Shown here piece by piece: positions 33,272 through 42,500 of a stretch of 64,000 bases of DNA. The DNA lies in assembly GCF_006539185.1 (NCBI RefSeq), contig NZ_BJMN01000025.1:110929-174928 (forward strand), in the 5' to 3' direction. This DNA comes from Streptomyces gardneri. Lineage in GTDB: Bacteria; Actinomycetota; Actinomycetes; Streptomycetales; Streptomycetaceae. Under the pieces are notes generated by a model. The model ran no database searches, was not told the DNA's origin, and was given only the letters and a program-made list of their open reading frames with translations. Numbering within the stretch: position 1 is the stretch's first letter; every line of letters begins with the position of its first letter. A program made the translations under genes and the position numbers.

Positions 33272-34756
33272 TCAGACCTTCGCCGGTTCCGGCTCCGGAT
33301 GCGGAGCCGGGGTTCCTGCCGCCACCGAGACCTCCGCAGGAGCCTCCGTGTCGACGTCGAACTCCTCCAGGAGCTCCTTGCTGAAGCCCCAGAAGTACGT
33401 CGCCACGAACCCGACCGCATAGCCGACCAGCAGCCCGCCCGCGTAGATCGCGATCGTCTCGCCGAGGCCCTTGTTGCCGTCGAGGAGCGGGAAGAGCGCC
33501 CAGCCCGACGGGCCGATCGCGGTCGAGCCGACCGAGTCGCCCAGCATGCTGAAGAGTCCGACGAAGCCGCCGCCGAACGCGCCGCCGACGCAGGCCGTGA
33601 CGAACGGGCGGCCGAGGGGGAGCGAGACGCCGTAGATCAGGGGCTCGCCGACGCCCAGGAAGCCGGCCGGGAGGGCGGACTTGATGGTGCGGCGGATGGA
33701 GCCGTTGCGCGGGAGCTTCAGGTAGACGGCCATGGCGGCGCCGACCTGGCCCGCGCCCGCCATCGCGAGGATGGGCAGGAGGACCGTGTAACCCTGCTGC
33801 TCGATGAGCGTGGTGTGGATCGGGATGAGGGCCTGGTGCAGGCCCAGCATCACGAGCGGGAGGAAGAGCCCGCCGAGGAGGAAGCCGGCGCCGGCGCCCG
33901 CGTTCGCCAGGAGCCAGTCGGCGAAGTCGCCGATGGCCTGCGAGATCTCACCGGCGACGAACATCAGGCCGAAGACGGTGACGAGACCCGAGATCAGCAC
34001 GGTCAGGGTCGGGGTGACCAGGACGTCGAGGGACTCCGGCACCCAGCGGCGGCACCACTTCTCCACGTACACGGCGAGGACCGCCGCACCCAGCGCGCCG
34101 AGCACGCCGCCCTGGCCGGGGGAGAGCGTCTGGCCGAAGACGTCGATCTTCGCGACGCCCGCGAAGACGATGATGGACGCGACCGCGCCGCCGAGGATCG
34201 CCGTACCGCCGAACTCCTTCGCCGTGTTGTAGCCGACGAAGACCGCGATGAGCGCCATGAAGCCGCTCGCGATGGCCGCGAGGGCGGGGGTGACACCGGG
34301 CAGCCAGCCGAGGTTGATCAGGAGGCCGTTCAGTCCGGCGATGATGCCGCAGCCGATGAGGGCGGGGATCAGCGGGACGAAGATGTTCGCGATCCTGCGC
34401 AGGAAGAGCTTGAACGGGGTGGCGTTCTTCTCCTTCCGCGCCGCCTTCAGAGCCGCGCCCCGGTCCGCGAGTTCCTCCGCGGTGTGCTGGGGTGCCGCTT
34501 CGGCCACCAGCGCTTCGAGCTCGGGGGTCACGCGGGCGACGGTGCCGGGGCCGAGGACGATCTGGTACGTGTCGTCCTCCACCACACCCATCACGGACGG
34601 CAGGGCCTTCAGGGCCTCGTCCTGGACGAGCGAGCGGTCCCGCAGACCGAGCCGGAGCCGGGTCATGCAGTGGGCGACCGAGCTGATGTTCTCGGCGCCG
34701 CCGACGAGGGGGAGGATCGCGGCGGCGATGGCGCGGTTCTTGTCGTCTGTGCTCAT
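33272..34756 (-). CDS. murP: PTS sugar transporter subunit IIBC, probable N-acetylmuramic acid permease
   Basis: The 494-residue protein has an EIIB domain (1-85; phospho-acceptor Cys in V-A-H-C-M-T-R-L-R at about 30) and a EIIC domain with about ten membrane segments and the G-x-G-E-P-L-I-Y-G motif (about 375). This is the glucose/N-acetylmuramic acid type fusion. Lying 43 bp after murQ, it most likely imports and phosphorylates MurNAc to MurNAc-6-P. No EIIA domain is present; a general EIIA-Crr would have to serve. The ATG is 34756; it is the last gene of the operon. Confidence 0.9.
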   Translation of the reverse strand: MSTDDKNRAIAAAILPLVGGAENISSVAHCMTRLRLGLRDRSLVQDEALKALPSVMGVVEDDTYQIVLGPGTVARVTPELEALVAEAAPQHTAEELADRGAALKAARKEKNATPFKLFLRRIANIFVPLIPALIGCGIIAGLNGLLINLGWLPGVTPALAAIASGFMALIAVFVGYNTAKEFGGTAILGGAVASIIVFAGVAKIDVFGQTLSPGQGGVLGALGAAVLAVYVEKWCRRWVPESLDVLVTPTLTVLISGLVTVFGLMFVAGEISQAIGDFADWLLANAGAGAGFLLGGLFLPLVMLGLHQALIPIHTTLIEQQGYTVLLPILAMAGAGQVGAAMAVYLKLPRNGSIRRTIKSALPAGFLGVGEPLIYGVSLPLGRPFVTACVGGAFGGGFVGLFSMLGDSVGSTAIGPSGWALFPLLDGNKGLGETIAIYAGGLLVGYAVGFVATYFWGFSKELLEEFDVDTEAPAEVSVAAGTPAPHPEPEPAKV

Positions 34757-34799
34757 GGTGCGGTGGGCCTTGCTGTGAGGGGGTGCCTTGCTGCGAGGA

Positions 34800-35738
34800 C
34801 TACGGGGTGGGCTCGGTCGCGTGCAGCGCCGCACGCAGGTGCCCCTGGGAGACGGTGAGCCGGCGGGCGGCGGTGGGGGCGTCGACGTCGGCGAGGATCA
34901 TGAGGATCGCGTTCTTCACCTCGCCGTCGGCGGCGGTGAGGGCGGCCTCGATCTGCTCGTCCGGAGCGCCGGTGGCCAGGGCGACGATCCGCCGGGAGCG
35001 GGCCTGGAGCTTCTCGTTGGAAGCGCGGACGTCGACCATCAGGTTTCCGTAGGTCTTGCCGAGCCGGATCATCGTGATGGTCGAGATCATGTTGAGGACG
35101 AGCTTCTGGGCGGTGCCGGCCTTGAGGCGGGTGGAGCCGGTGAGGAACTCGGGGCCGGGGACGACCTCGATGCCGTGCTCGGCGGCGGCGGCGAGCGCGC
35201 TGTCCGCGTTGCAGGACAGGCCGATGGTCAACGCCCCCTGCTCGCGGGCGTGTTCGACGGCGCCGATGGCGTACGGGGTGCGGCCGGAGGCGGAGATGCC
35301 GACCACGGTGTCGTCGGCGGTGAGCCCGAGCGCGGTCAGGTCCTCCACCGCGAGCTCCTTGGAGTCCTCGGCGCCTTCGACGGCCTGGACCATGGCGGAG
35401 GGGCCGCCCGCGATCAGGCCGACGACCTGGGAGGGGTCGGTGTTGAAGGTGGGCGGGCACTCGCTGGCGTCGAGGACGCCGAGGCGGCCCGCGGTGCCGG
35501 CGCCCAGGTAGATCAGCCGGCCGCCGCGGGCCATGCGCTCGGCCGTAGCGTCGATCGCGGCGGCGATGGCGGGGAGCTCGCGGGCGACGGCGGCGGGGAC
35601 GGTCTGGTCCTCGCCGTTCATGATCCGGGCGATGTCCAGGGTCGGGAGCCGGTCGATCTCCGCGAGCTCGGGGCGGAACGCCTCGGTGGTGAGGGTGGCC
35701 AGCTGGGCGCGGAGCTCGGAGTACGTGGAAGTGGGCAT
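34800..35738 (-). CDS. murQ: N-acetylmuramic acid 6-phosphate etherase
   Basis: MurQ splits MurNAc-6-P into GlcNAc-6-P and D-lactate, the committed step in reuse of wall muramic acid. The 312-residue product shows the SIS-domain family pattern: R-L-I-Y-L-G-A-G-T-A-G-R-L-G-V-L-D-A-S-E-C-P-P-T-F, V-V-G-I-S-A-S-G-R-T-P-Y, P-E-F-L-T-G-S-T-R-L-K-A-G-T-A-Q-K-L-V-L-N-M-I-S-T, which hold the catalytic Glu and the phosphate site. Its product feeds NagA (8962-10116). Confidence 0.96.
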   Translation of the reverse strand: MPTSTYSELRAQLATLTTEAFRPELAEIDRLPTLDIARIMNGEDQTVPAAVARELPAIAAAIDATAERMARGGRLIYLGAGTAGRLGVLDASECPPTFNTDPSQVVGLIAGGPSAMVQAVEGAEDSKELAVEDLTALGLTADDTVVGISASGRTPYAIGAVEHAREQGALTIGLSCNADSALAAAAEHGIEVVPGPEFLTGSTRLKAGTAQKLVLNMISTITMIRLGKTYGNLMVDVRASNEKLQARSRRIVALATGAPDEQIEAALTAADGEVKNAILMILADVDAPTAARRLTVSQGHLRAALHATEPTP

Positions 35739-35816
35739 GAGCTGCTCTTTCGGGTGCGTGGACGTCGTCGGCGTCGTTGGCGGTCGACGTGTGACGCGCT
35801 GCTGATTCGGGGGGCT

Positions 35817-36734
35817 TCAGCGGGTCCGGGGTGAGTGGCGGTGGGCGAGGGCTTCGTACGAGGCGGCGAGGGCAGGGGCCGCCGTCTCGTACGTACGCTG
35901 GGTGACGCAGGTGAACAGGCAGTCCACGACCAGGAGTTGGCTGGTGCGGGACGACATGGCCGCGGGGCGCAGTTCGCTCTCGCGGGCGGTGGAGGTGGTC
36001 AGGACGTGGTCGGCGTACTGCGTGACCGGGCCGTCAGGGCGGCCGGTGATCGCGACCGTGGTGGCGCCGTGGTCGAAGGCGACCCGCAGCGGTTCTATGA
36101 CGTCGCCCGTCGAGCCGGAGTGGGTGATGGCGATGGCGACGTCGCCGGAGCGGAGCTGCACGGCGTTGGTGACGGCGAGGTGCGGGTCGCTGTGGGCGTG
36201 GGCGATCAGGCCGATGCGGAGCAGCTTCTGGGCGAGGTCCTGGGCGACGAGGCCGGAGGCGCCGACGCCGTAGATGTCGACGCGGCGGGCGGTCGCGAGA
36301 GCGGCGACGGCGGCGCCGAGCTGGACGGTGTCGAGTCCGGCGGCGGTGTCGGCGAGGGTCTGCTGCTCGTCGTAGGCGAGCTTGGCGACGACGTCGGCCA
36401 CCGGGTCGTCGACGGCGATGTCGGCGGTGACGGCGGGCGCGCGGCCGGACTGCTGCTGCGCGGCGAGGCCGGCGAGGGCGAGGCGCAGGTCGCGGTAGCC
36501 GGGGTAGCCGAGGAGCCGGGCGGTGCGGACGACGGTCGCCTCGCTGGTGCCGGTGAGCTCGGCGAGGCCGGTGACCGTGAGGGCGGCGCAGCCGGCCGGG
36601 TCGCCGGCGACGGCTTCGGCGACCCGCTGCATCGAGCGGGTCATGGAGGGCGCGAGGGTCCGCACCTTGGCCGCGAGGGCGGCGGGCGCGGGCGGCGCGT
36701 CGCTCGTGAAACTTTCCTTCACTTCATTGGTCAC
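35817..36734 (-). CDS. murR: RpiR-family regulator of the murQP operon (MurR-like)
   Basis: The 305-residue protein has an N-terminal RpiR helix-turn-helix (L-A-E-L-T-G-T-S-E-A-T-V-V-R-T-A-R-L-L-G-Y-P-G-Y, about 57-80) and a C-terminal SIS sugar-phosphate-binding domain (V-D-I-Y-G-V-G-A-S-G-L-V-A, I-A-I-T-H-S-G-S-T-G-D-V-I-E). It sits first in the murR-murQ-murP series, as expected of a MurNAc-6-P-sensing repressor. The start codon is taken as GTG at 36734; an ATG three codons in is possible. Confidence 0.88.
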   Translation of the reverse strand: MTNEVKESFTSDAPPAPAALAAKVRTLAPSMTRSMQRVAEAVAGDPAGCAALTVTGLAELTGTSEATVVRTARLLGYPGYRDLRLALAGLAAQQQSGRAPAVTADIAVDDPVADVVAKLAYDEQQTLADTAAGLDTVQLGAAVAALATARRVDIYGVGASGLVAQDLAQKLLRIGLIAHAHSDPHLAVTNAVQLRSGDVAIAITHSGSTGDVIEPLRVAFDHGATTVAITGRPDGPVTQYADHVLTTSTARESELRPAAMSSRTSQLLVVDCLFTCVTQRTYETAAPALAASYEALAHRHSPRTR

Positions 36735-36738
36735 ACCT

Positions 36739-36751
36739 GAAAGATACTTTC
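36739..36751. promoter_or_regulatory. Candidate RpiR (MurR) operator
   Basis: GAAAG-ATA-CTTTC is a 5-bp inverted repeat just 5 bp before the murR start. A related GAAACTTTC (36708-36716) lies within the first codons. A-T-rich GAAA...TTTC symmetry in this GC-rich setting suits an operator for autoregulation. Confidence 0.5.
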
Positions 36752-36846
36752 GGGCGGGTGGGTCGACAAGACCTCTTCGGTCCCGGATCGGTCCCGGAAA
36801 CGGACGGGACCTTCGTCCTCACCCGGCGCCGGGTGACAATGAGTGC

Positions 36847-37203
36847 ATGGACGAGATCGACCCGGTGGAGCAGGCGCTGCACACCGCTCGCGCGCTGGTG
36901 ATGGCCGACCTGGTGGCCCGAGAGGTGGCCGCCGCCGAGGTCGTGTCGATGGTGGAGGAATCGGTGACCCACCGCCGCTGGTGGGTCGAGCAGTGGCCCG
37001 AGGGCGTGGCGTACGTCGCGGGGCTCGTCGCCCAGGACGTCCAGGACGCCCTGCTCGAACGGTACGGACGCTGGCCCCTCTGCCCGGTCTGCTCCTCGGG
37101 CGACCCGCACGCGCTCGATGTGGAGCCGGAGCTGGGCCCGGACCCGCACTGGGTCTGCGGCAAGCAGGGAGTGGTGGTCGCGAGGGTGGGCGGCCTGACG
37201 TGA
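36847..37203 (+). CDS. Hypothetical protein with C-terminal zinc-ribbon-like cysteines
   Basis: The 118-residue protein is helical over residues 1-80 (D-P-V-E-Q-A-L-H-T-A-R-A-L-V-M-A-D-L-V-A-R-E-V-A) and then has C-P-V-C-S-S-G-D-P-H-A-L...H-W-V-C, a Cys-x-x-Cys...His/Cys set able to bind one zinc. I do not know its function. It is followed 25 bp later by a DUF4031 gene and probably shares its transcript. The ATG at 36847 is the first well-placed start. Confidence 0.75.
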   Translation: MDEIDPVEQALHTARALVMADLVAREVAAAEVVSMVEESVTHRRWWVEQWPEGVAYVAGLVAQDVQDALLERYGRWPLCPVCSSGDPHALDVEPELGPDPHWVCGKQGVVVARVGGLT

Positions 37204-37228
37204 GCCGCCGACCGGAGGGAGCCCGCGC

Positions 37229-37501
37229 GTGAGCCTCTACATCGACCCGCCGACCTGGCCGGGCCACGGCCGCATGTGGTCGCACCTGGTCAGCGACGTC
37301 TCCTTCGAGGAGCTGCATGCCTTCGCCGCCTCGATAGGCGCCCCGCCCCGCGCCTTCGAGCGCGACCACTACGACATCCCCTCCGACCGCTACGCCGACG
37401 CGGTGGCCGGCGGCGCGGTCGAGGTCGGCTCCAAGGAGCTTCTCCGCCGCCTCACGGAGGCGGGCCTGCGCCGGCCGAAGAGCCGGCCGCCGACCGTGTG
37501 A
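37229..37501 (+). CDS. DUF4031 domain protein
   Basis: The 90-residue protein matches DUF4031 throughout: Y-I-D-P-P-T-W-P-G-H-G-R-M-W-S-H-L-V-S-D, L-H-A-F-A-A-S-I-G-A-P-P-R-A-F-E-R-D-H-Y-D-I-P. The conserved His/Asp/Tyr residues hint at a metal or nucleotide site, but no activity is established. It starts with GTG after GGAGGG. Confidence 0.88.
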   Translation: MSLYIDPPTWPGHGRMWSHLVSDVSFEELHAFAASIGAPPRAFERDHYDIPSDRYADAVAGGAVEVGSKELLRRLTEAGLRRPKSRPPTV

Positions 37502-37505
37502 CGCC

Positions 37506-37817
37506 TTACCGGGAGGCGCGCACGAGGACGGTCTCCTCCGGCGGCCCGCTGAGCAGATCCGGCCCGGCGGCCAGCGCCGCCGCGAGGTGCGGGCTCTTCA
37601 GGTGCGCCTCGAAGGCGTCCCGGTCCGTCCACTCCTCGACGACGATCCAGGAGCCGGGCTCCACCGGGTCCTCGTAGGGCCGGTACGACAGGCATCCCGC
37701 CTCGCCGAGCGTCGGCCCGACCAGCGCGAGGGCCTGCTCCCGCACGGCCGCTTCCTTCCCGGGCGCTGCCTTGAGCCGCGCGATGACGGTGACGGCGGTG
37801 CCGCTGCCGGTGGTCAT
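37506..37817 (-). CDS. Antibiotic-biosynthesis-monooxygenase (ABM) domain protein
   Basis: The 103-residue protein is a single ABM ferredoxin-like domain: V-T-V-I-A-R-L-K-A-A-P-G-K-E-A-A-V-R-E-Q, E-A-G-C-L-S-Y-R-P-Y-E-D-P, W-I-V-V-E-E-W-T-D-R-D-A-F-E-A-H-L-K-S-P-H-L. ABM proteins are dimeric cofactor-free oxygenases, heme-degrading enzymes or quinol oxygenases; the role here is open. The ATG at 37817 is preferred because the frame upstream runs into a repeat. It lies after the MFS gene on the same strand. Confidence 0.88.
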   Translation of the reverse strand: MTTGSGTAVTVIARLKAAPGKEAAVREQALALVGPTLGEAGCLSYRPYEDPVEPGSWIVVEEWTDRDAFEAHLKSPHLAAALAAGPDLLSGPPEETVLVRASR

Positions 37818-37844
37818 GGATCCCCCAGTGGATGCGTACGGATG

Positions 37845-37900
37845 CGCACTCGTCCGCACGGACGCGCACGGACACGCACGGACGCGCACGGACGAGTGCG
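37845..37900. repeat. 10-bp tandem repeats enclosed by a 12-bp inverted repeat
   Basis: CGCACTCGTCCG (37845-37856) and its exact complement CGGACGAGTGCG (37889-37900) enclose tandem units of the type CGCACGGACG, one with an A for G. It lies between the MFS gene and the downstream ABM gene on the minus strand and could act as the MFS terminator or an attenuator. Confidence 0.75.
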
Positions 37901-37905
37901 GAACG

Positions 37906-39198
37906 TCAGCGCGACGATACGGCCTTCTCCTGCTGCGGAACGCCCGAAGTCACCACGCGGGACGGGGACTTACGGATCTTCAGTGCCAGGGCCGTCGCGC
38001 CGAGGGCCGTTGCCGTCATCGCCGCGCCCGCCCAGGCCGGGGAGGCGTAGCCGAGGCCGGCGTCGATGACCGTGCCGCCGAGCCAGGGGCCGCCGGTGTT
38101 GCCGAGGTTGAAGGCGGCGGTGGTGGTGGCGCCGGCGAGGGTGGGGGCGGCGCCGGCGACGTTGAACATGCGGGCGTTGAGGGCGGGGGCCGTGTAGAAG
38201 GCGGAGACGCCGAGGAGGAAGGCGAGGGTGATCGCGGCGACCGGGCTGGACGCGAGGAAGGTCAGGGCGATCAGGAAGACGGTGGAGGCGGCGATGCCGG
38301 TGAGTAGGACGCCGAAGAGGTGGGCGTCGGCGACGCGGCCGCCGATCGCCGTACCGATCAGGGCGCCGATGCCGAAGAGGCCGAGGACCGCGGAGACCCA
38401 GCTCTTGTCGAGGCCGGCGACGTCCGTGAGGAGCGGGGCCAGGTAGGAGAAGGCGCAGAAGACGCCGCCGGCGGCGAGCGCGACGATCACGACCTGGAGG
38501 AGGACCTGTCGGTCGCGGTAGATGGACAGCTCCCGCTTGAGGCGCGGCCTCACCTCGGGGAGGGGGATGTGGGGGATGCGGGTGAGGACGCCGACGAGGG
38601 CGATCGCGGAGGCGGCGGCGACCGCCCAGAACGCGGAGCGCCAGCCGAGGTGCTCGCCGAGGAAGGCGCCGGCGGGGACGCCGAGGACGTTGGCGATGGA
38701 CAGGCCGCCGATCATGACCGCCATCGCCCGGGCGCGCTGGTTCACCGGGACCATGGCGATGGCGACGGCCGCGCCGACCGCCCAGAATCCGGCGCAGGCG
38801 AGGGCGCTGATGATCCGCGAGGCGAAGAGGACCGCGTAGGTGGGGGCGAGCGCGCCCGCTATCTGGCCGAGGCCGAAGACGGCGATGAGCGCGACGAGGG
38901 TCGTCTTGCGGGGGAGCCGGAGGGTGGCGACGGCGAGCAGCGGCGCGCCGATGACCATGCCGATCGCGAAGGCGGAGATGAGGAGCCCGGCGCGGGGGAT
39001 GGAGACGTTCATGTCCTCCGCGATGGGTGGGAGGAGTCCCGAGAGCATGAACTCGCTCGTGCCGAGCGCGAAGACGGAGAGGCCGAGGATGTAGACGGCC
39101 AGGGGCATCCGGGTGGGTGCCGGGTCGGGGGCGGGGGTCGCGGCTTCGGCTGAGAGGGAGGGCATGACATGGGTGAACACCGATTTCGTACCTGTCAT
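37906..39198 (-). CDS. MFS transporter, Cmx/CmlR-like drug efflux family
   Basis: The 430-residue protein has a soluble N-terminus of about 30 residues and then about 12 membrane segments. M-P-L-A-V-Y-I-L-G-L-S-V-F-A-L-G-T-S-E-F-M-L-S-G-L-L-P is the hallmark opening of the DHA1 group that includes the chloramphenicol exporters Cmx and CmlR; the motif-A loop R-L-P-R-K-T and motif-C-like G-A-A-V-A-I-A-M-V follow. It probably exports a small hydrophobic compound by proton antiport. The ATG at 39198 gives a long leader; the ATG at 39165 is an alternative. Confidence 0.85.
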   Translation of the reverse strand: MTGTKSVFTHVMPSLSAEAATPAPDPAPTRMPLAVYILGLSVFALGTSEFMLSGLLPPIAEDMNVSIPRAGLLISAFAIGMVIGAPLLAVATLRLPRKTTLVALIAVFGLGQIAGALAPTYAVLFASRIISALACAGFWAVGAAVAIAMVPVNQRARAMAVMIGGLSIANVLGVPAGAFLGEHLGWRSAFWAVAAASAIALVGVLTRIPHIPLPEVRPRLKRELSIYRDRQVLLQVVIVALAAGGVFCAFSYLAPLLTDVAGLDKSWVSAVLGLFGIGALIGTAIGGRVADAHLFGVLLTGIAASTVFLIALTFLASSPVAAITLAFLLGVSAFYTAPALNARMFNVAGAAPTLAGATTTAAFNLGNTGGPWLGGTVIDAGLGYASPAWAGAAMTATALGATALALKIRKSPSRVVTSGVPQQEKAVSSR

Positions 39199-39525
39199 TC
39201 CGTCTGACGGGAATGTCCTGCGATGCGAGACGCGTACCTCGTGCCCCGCTCCTTACGGCCGGTAACAACATGATCAATTAGTGGTCGACTTGAGGGCTTT
39301 TCGCCGACGGTAGGGCTTTCGTGCTGATTATTTGATCTTCACTTGGGGGTGCCGAGCGTGGCATCGTCACGGGGCAAGCGGTAGCGCCGGTTCGTGGGGG
39401 GCGAGTGTGCCGGCGGCTGTCCCGGGAGGAGTGTGTCCCGAGGTGGTCGGCCGCTGTTCTGTCATGCCCATGTCCACCCTCGTACGTGGGTGCTGCCTGA
39501 CGATCGCGAGATTGCAAGGCGGGAC
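39199..39525. other. Divergent intergenic region, MFS gene versus giant secreted protein
   Basis: No gene is supported in these 327 bp. An A+T-enriched patch (about 39260-39345, for example around ATGATCAATTAG and GATTATTTGATC) is the likely promoter zone for one or both genes. AAGGCGGG just before 39526 is the ribosome site for the giant gene. Confidence 0.45.
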
Positions 39526-42500
39526 ATGTCTTTGCTCAGAGACCCCGGCAGACGCCGGCGTCGCATACGGTCGGCCCTGACCAGGGCCACCGCTACCACC
39601 GCCCTGGTGACGGCATCCGCCGTCTTCCTGGGCATGATCCAGGCGGTTCCGGCCGCCGCCGACACCGAACCCGAGACGGACGACCTCACCCAGTACCGCA
39701 ACACCGTCGGCAGCGATCGGCGGGCCGATCGCTGTACCGCGGGCCAGGCGCTGCACATCGGTGGTCCCCTCGTGAAGGCCAAGGCCATCGAGGGTCTCAT
39801 CGGCACCGAGCAGCAGCTCAAGGGCGTCGCCCATGGCATCGACTGGTACTACGACAGCCCGCTGGTCGAGGCCGCCAAGGCCGACAAGCAGGCGGCGTAC
39901 GTCTACCGCAACATGGTCACCGAGCGGAACGACGGGCTCCACACCGCCAACAAAACCTACTACCTGTCCGTGTCCTCCGACGCCGGACTGAGCTGGTACG
40001 CGCCGAAGTTCGGCGCGGACGTCACGCACTTCACCACGACCACGCTGATCGACCTCGGCTACCGCGTCGGCCAGATCGACCAGAGCAAGCCCAGCGCCGA
40101 GGCGCATGAGCGCATGAAGGCCCTCGCCGAGGAGAACAGGGGCAAGGACGAGCTCCACGACTGGGCCGTGGACTCCCTGCTCAGGTTCGCCACCCCCACC
40201 AACCCCGCCGGGAACTCCAGCGACCTCGCGGCCTACCTCAAGCGCGGCGGCTTCCCGACCGTGGCCCCCGAGAAGGACTCGCCCGAGTACCGCGTCGAGG
40301 TCGAGGACATGAAGCAGGCCTGGGCGGCCTGCGACTACCAGAACCCGTGGGACCCGTCCCGCAAGCTCAACCAGCCGCTCATGAGCGCGATGCTGGAGTG
40401 GGAGCTGGAGTACGCCGGTCAGGCAGGTCAGCGCGCCACGATCATCAAGGCCGAGGCCGACTCCTCGGCGGCGGCCCGCGAGGCCACCGACGACCTGATC
40501 GAGGCCCTCGGACAGGCGTGGCTCGCCGACCAGATCCTGAAGTGGCAGAAGTACTGGCGCGACACCATCGCCAAGTACCCCGGCTACTTCAGCGACGAGC
40601 CCGACAAGGCCGCGTTCGACAGGTCCGACGCGGACCTCGCCCGCTACCGGGGCAACGTCGCCGCCCTCGTCACCTCGGCCAAGGCCCAGTCGGCCAAGGC
40701 CGCCACCGCCGCCCAGGCGGCCGTGACCGCGCAGCAGGAGGCCTGGGCCGTCGCCGACACGACCCACGTGCCGCGCGGCCGGGGTCTGATGTACGCGCAG
40801 CAGTCCGTGCAGGTGGCCCGTGCCTCCGCCGCCGCTGCCGCCGCCGCGACGAAGGCGACCGAGACCACGCTCGCCTCCGCCAACGCCACCGCGGCCACCA
40901 GCGCCGCGCTGCTCGCCAAGGCGCAGACCGAGTCGCGCGCGATCGACACCGAGTTCCGCCGGGTCGCCGCCGAGGAGGCCGCCGCGCAGGCGAAGGCCGC
41001 CGCGGACACCGCCGAGGCCAATGCCACGGCCGCCACGGAGAGCGCGAACACGGCGAAGGCCGCGCGCACGACCGCCGAGCAGAAGCGCGACAAGGCCAAG
41101 ACCGCCGCCGAGACCGCCGCCGCAGAGCGGGCCAAGGCGCAGACGGAGCAGGCCACCGCGACCGCCTCCCGCACCAAGGCCGCCGCCGAGCGCGCCAAGG
41201 CCAAGGAGGCGGAGGAGCGCGCCGCCACGCAGCAGACCACCGCCACGAACGCGGGTACGGCTGCCGGTACGGCGAGCGCCGACGCGACGGCGAAGCGCAA
41301 GGTCGCCGACGAGAAGGCGAAGGCCGCGCAGGGCGCCCGTGAGAAGGCGATCGCCGCACTCCAGGCGAAGCAGGCCACCGCGGCCCGCGCCGCCGCGCTC
41401 GAAGCCGCCGCGACCGCCGCCGAGGGCAGCGCCGCCGCGGCCGAGACGCGGGCAGCGGCCACCGCCGCCCGTACGGCCGCGACCCAGGCCACTGGCGCCG
41501 CGACCGCCGCCCAGGCCGCCGCCGACCAGGCCACCACGGCCGCCGTCAGCGCGCGGACCGCCGCCACCACGGCGGAGGGCGCCGCCGAGCGCGCCAAGGC
41601 CAACGCCGACACGGCCTGGTCCGCGTACTACGCCTCCCAGGGCGCGGCCTCGACGGCGCACGTCGCCGCCGCGACCGCGCTCGACGCGTCGCAGGACGCC
41701 GCGATCCGCGCGGACAACGCGGCGACCGCCTCGGAGAACGCGACCGAGCTCGCCAAGAAGGCGCAGCAGGAGTCGGCCGCGGCCGGGACCGGTGCCGCCG
41801 AGGCCGTGAAGTCGGCCGGAGTCGTCGTCGGCCGTGCCTACGCGGCCGGTCAGGCCGCCCTGGCCGCCCGTGACAGCGCCAACGCGACGATCGCCGCTGC
41901 GGACGCCGCCGTCTCCGCCGGTACGCCGTACCAGGAGAAGGACAGCGCGGCCGCGTTCGCGGTGCTGGCCGGTCAGTCGTCGAAGACGATCGCCGAGCAG
42001 CAGGCCGCAGCCGCAGAGGCGAAGGCCACCGCCGCCGCCGCAGCGGCGGAGTCCGCGCAGCAGACCGCCGCGCAGGCCACCGGTGACGCGAAGCTGGCCG
42101 CCGAGGCCGCCGCCCGTGCGGCGAGCGATTCGGCCCGTGCCGTCGAGGCCGTGACCCGTGCCCAGGCGGCAGCGGGACAGGCCACCGACGCGCAGAAGGG
42201 TGCGAAGGCAGCCTCGGACGCCGCCGCCGGCCACGCAGAGCAGGCCGGGAACGACGCCCTCGGCGCCCGTACGACCGCCGGCGCCGTGAGCGGCATCGCC
42301 GCCGAGGCCGACCGCGAGGCGACCGACGCCGAGCGGCACGCCGCCGAGGCGAACGAGAAGGCCGACCGGTCCGCCGAGGCGGCCCTGGAGGCCGCGAAGA
42401 AGGCGGCCGGCTCCGAGGAGTCCGCCAAGGACGCCGAGGACAAGGCGTCCGACGCGGCGGGCGACAGCTCCGCCGCCGAGGAGGCCGCGAAGAAGGTCGA

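Noticed and set aside
37857..37890. Tandem repeats as a possible CRISPR array
   Set aside because: Units are 10 bp with no unique spacers and no cas genes nearby.
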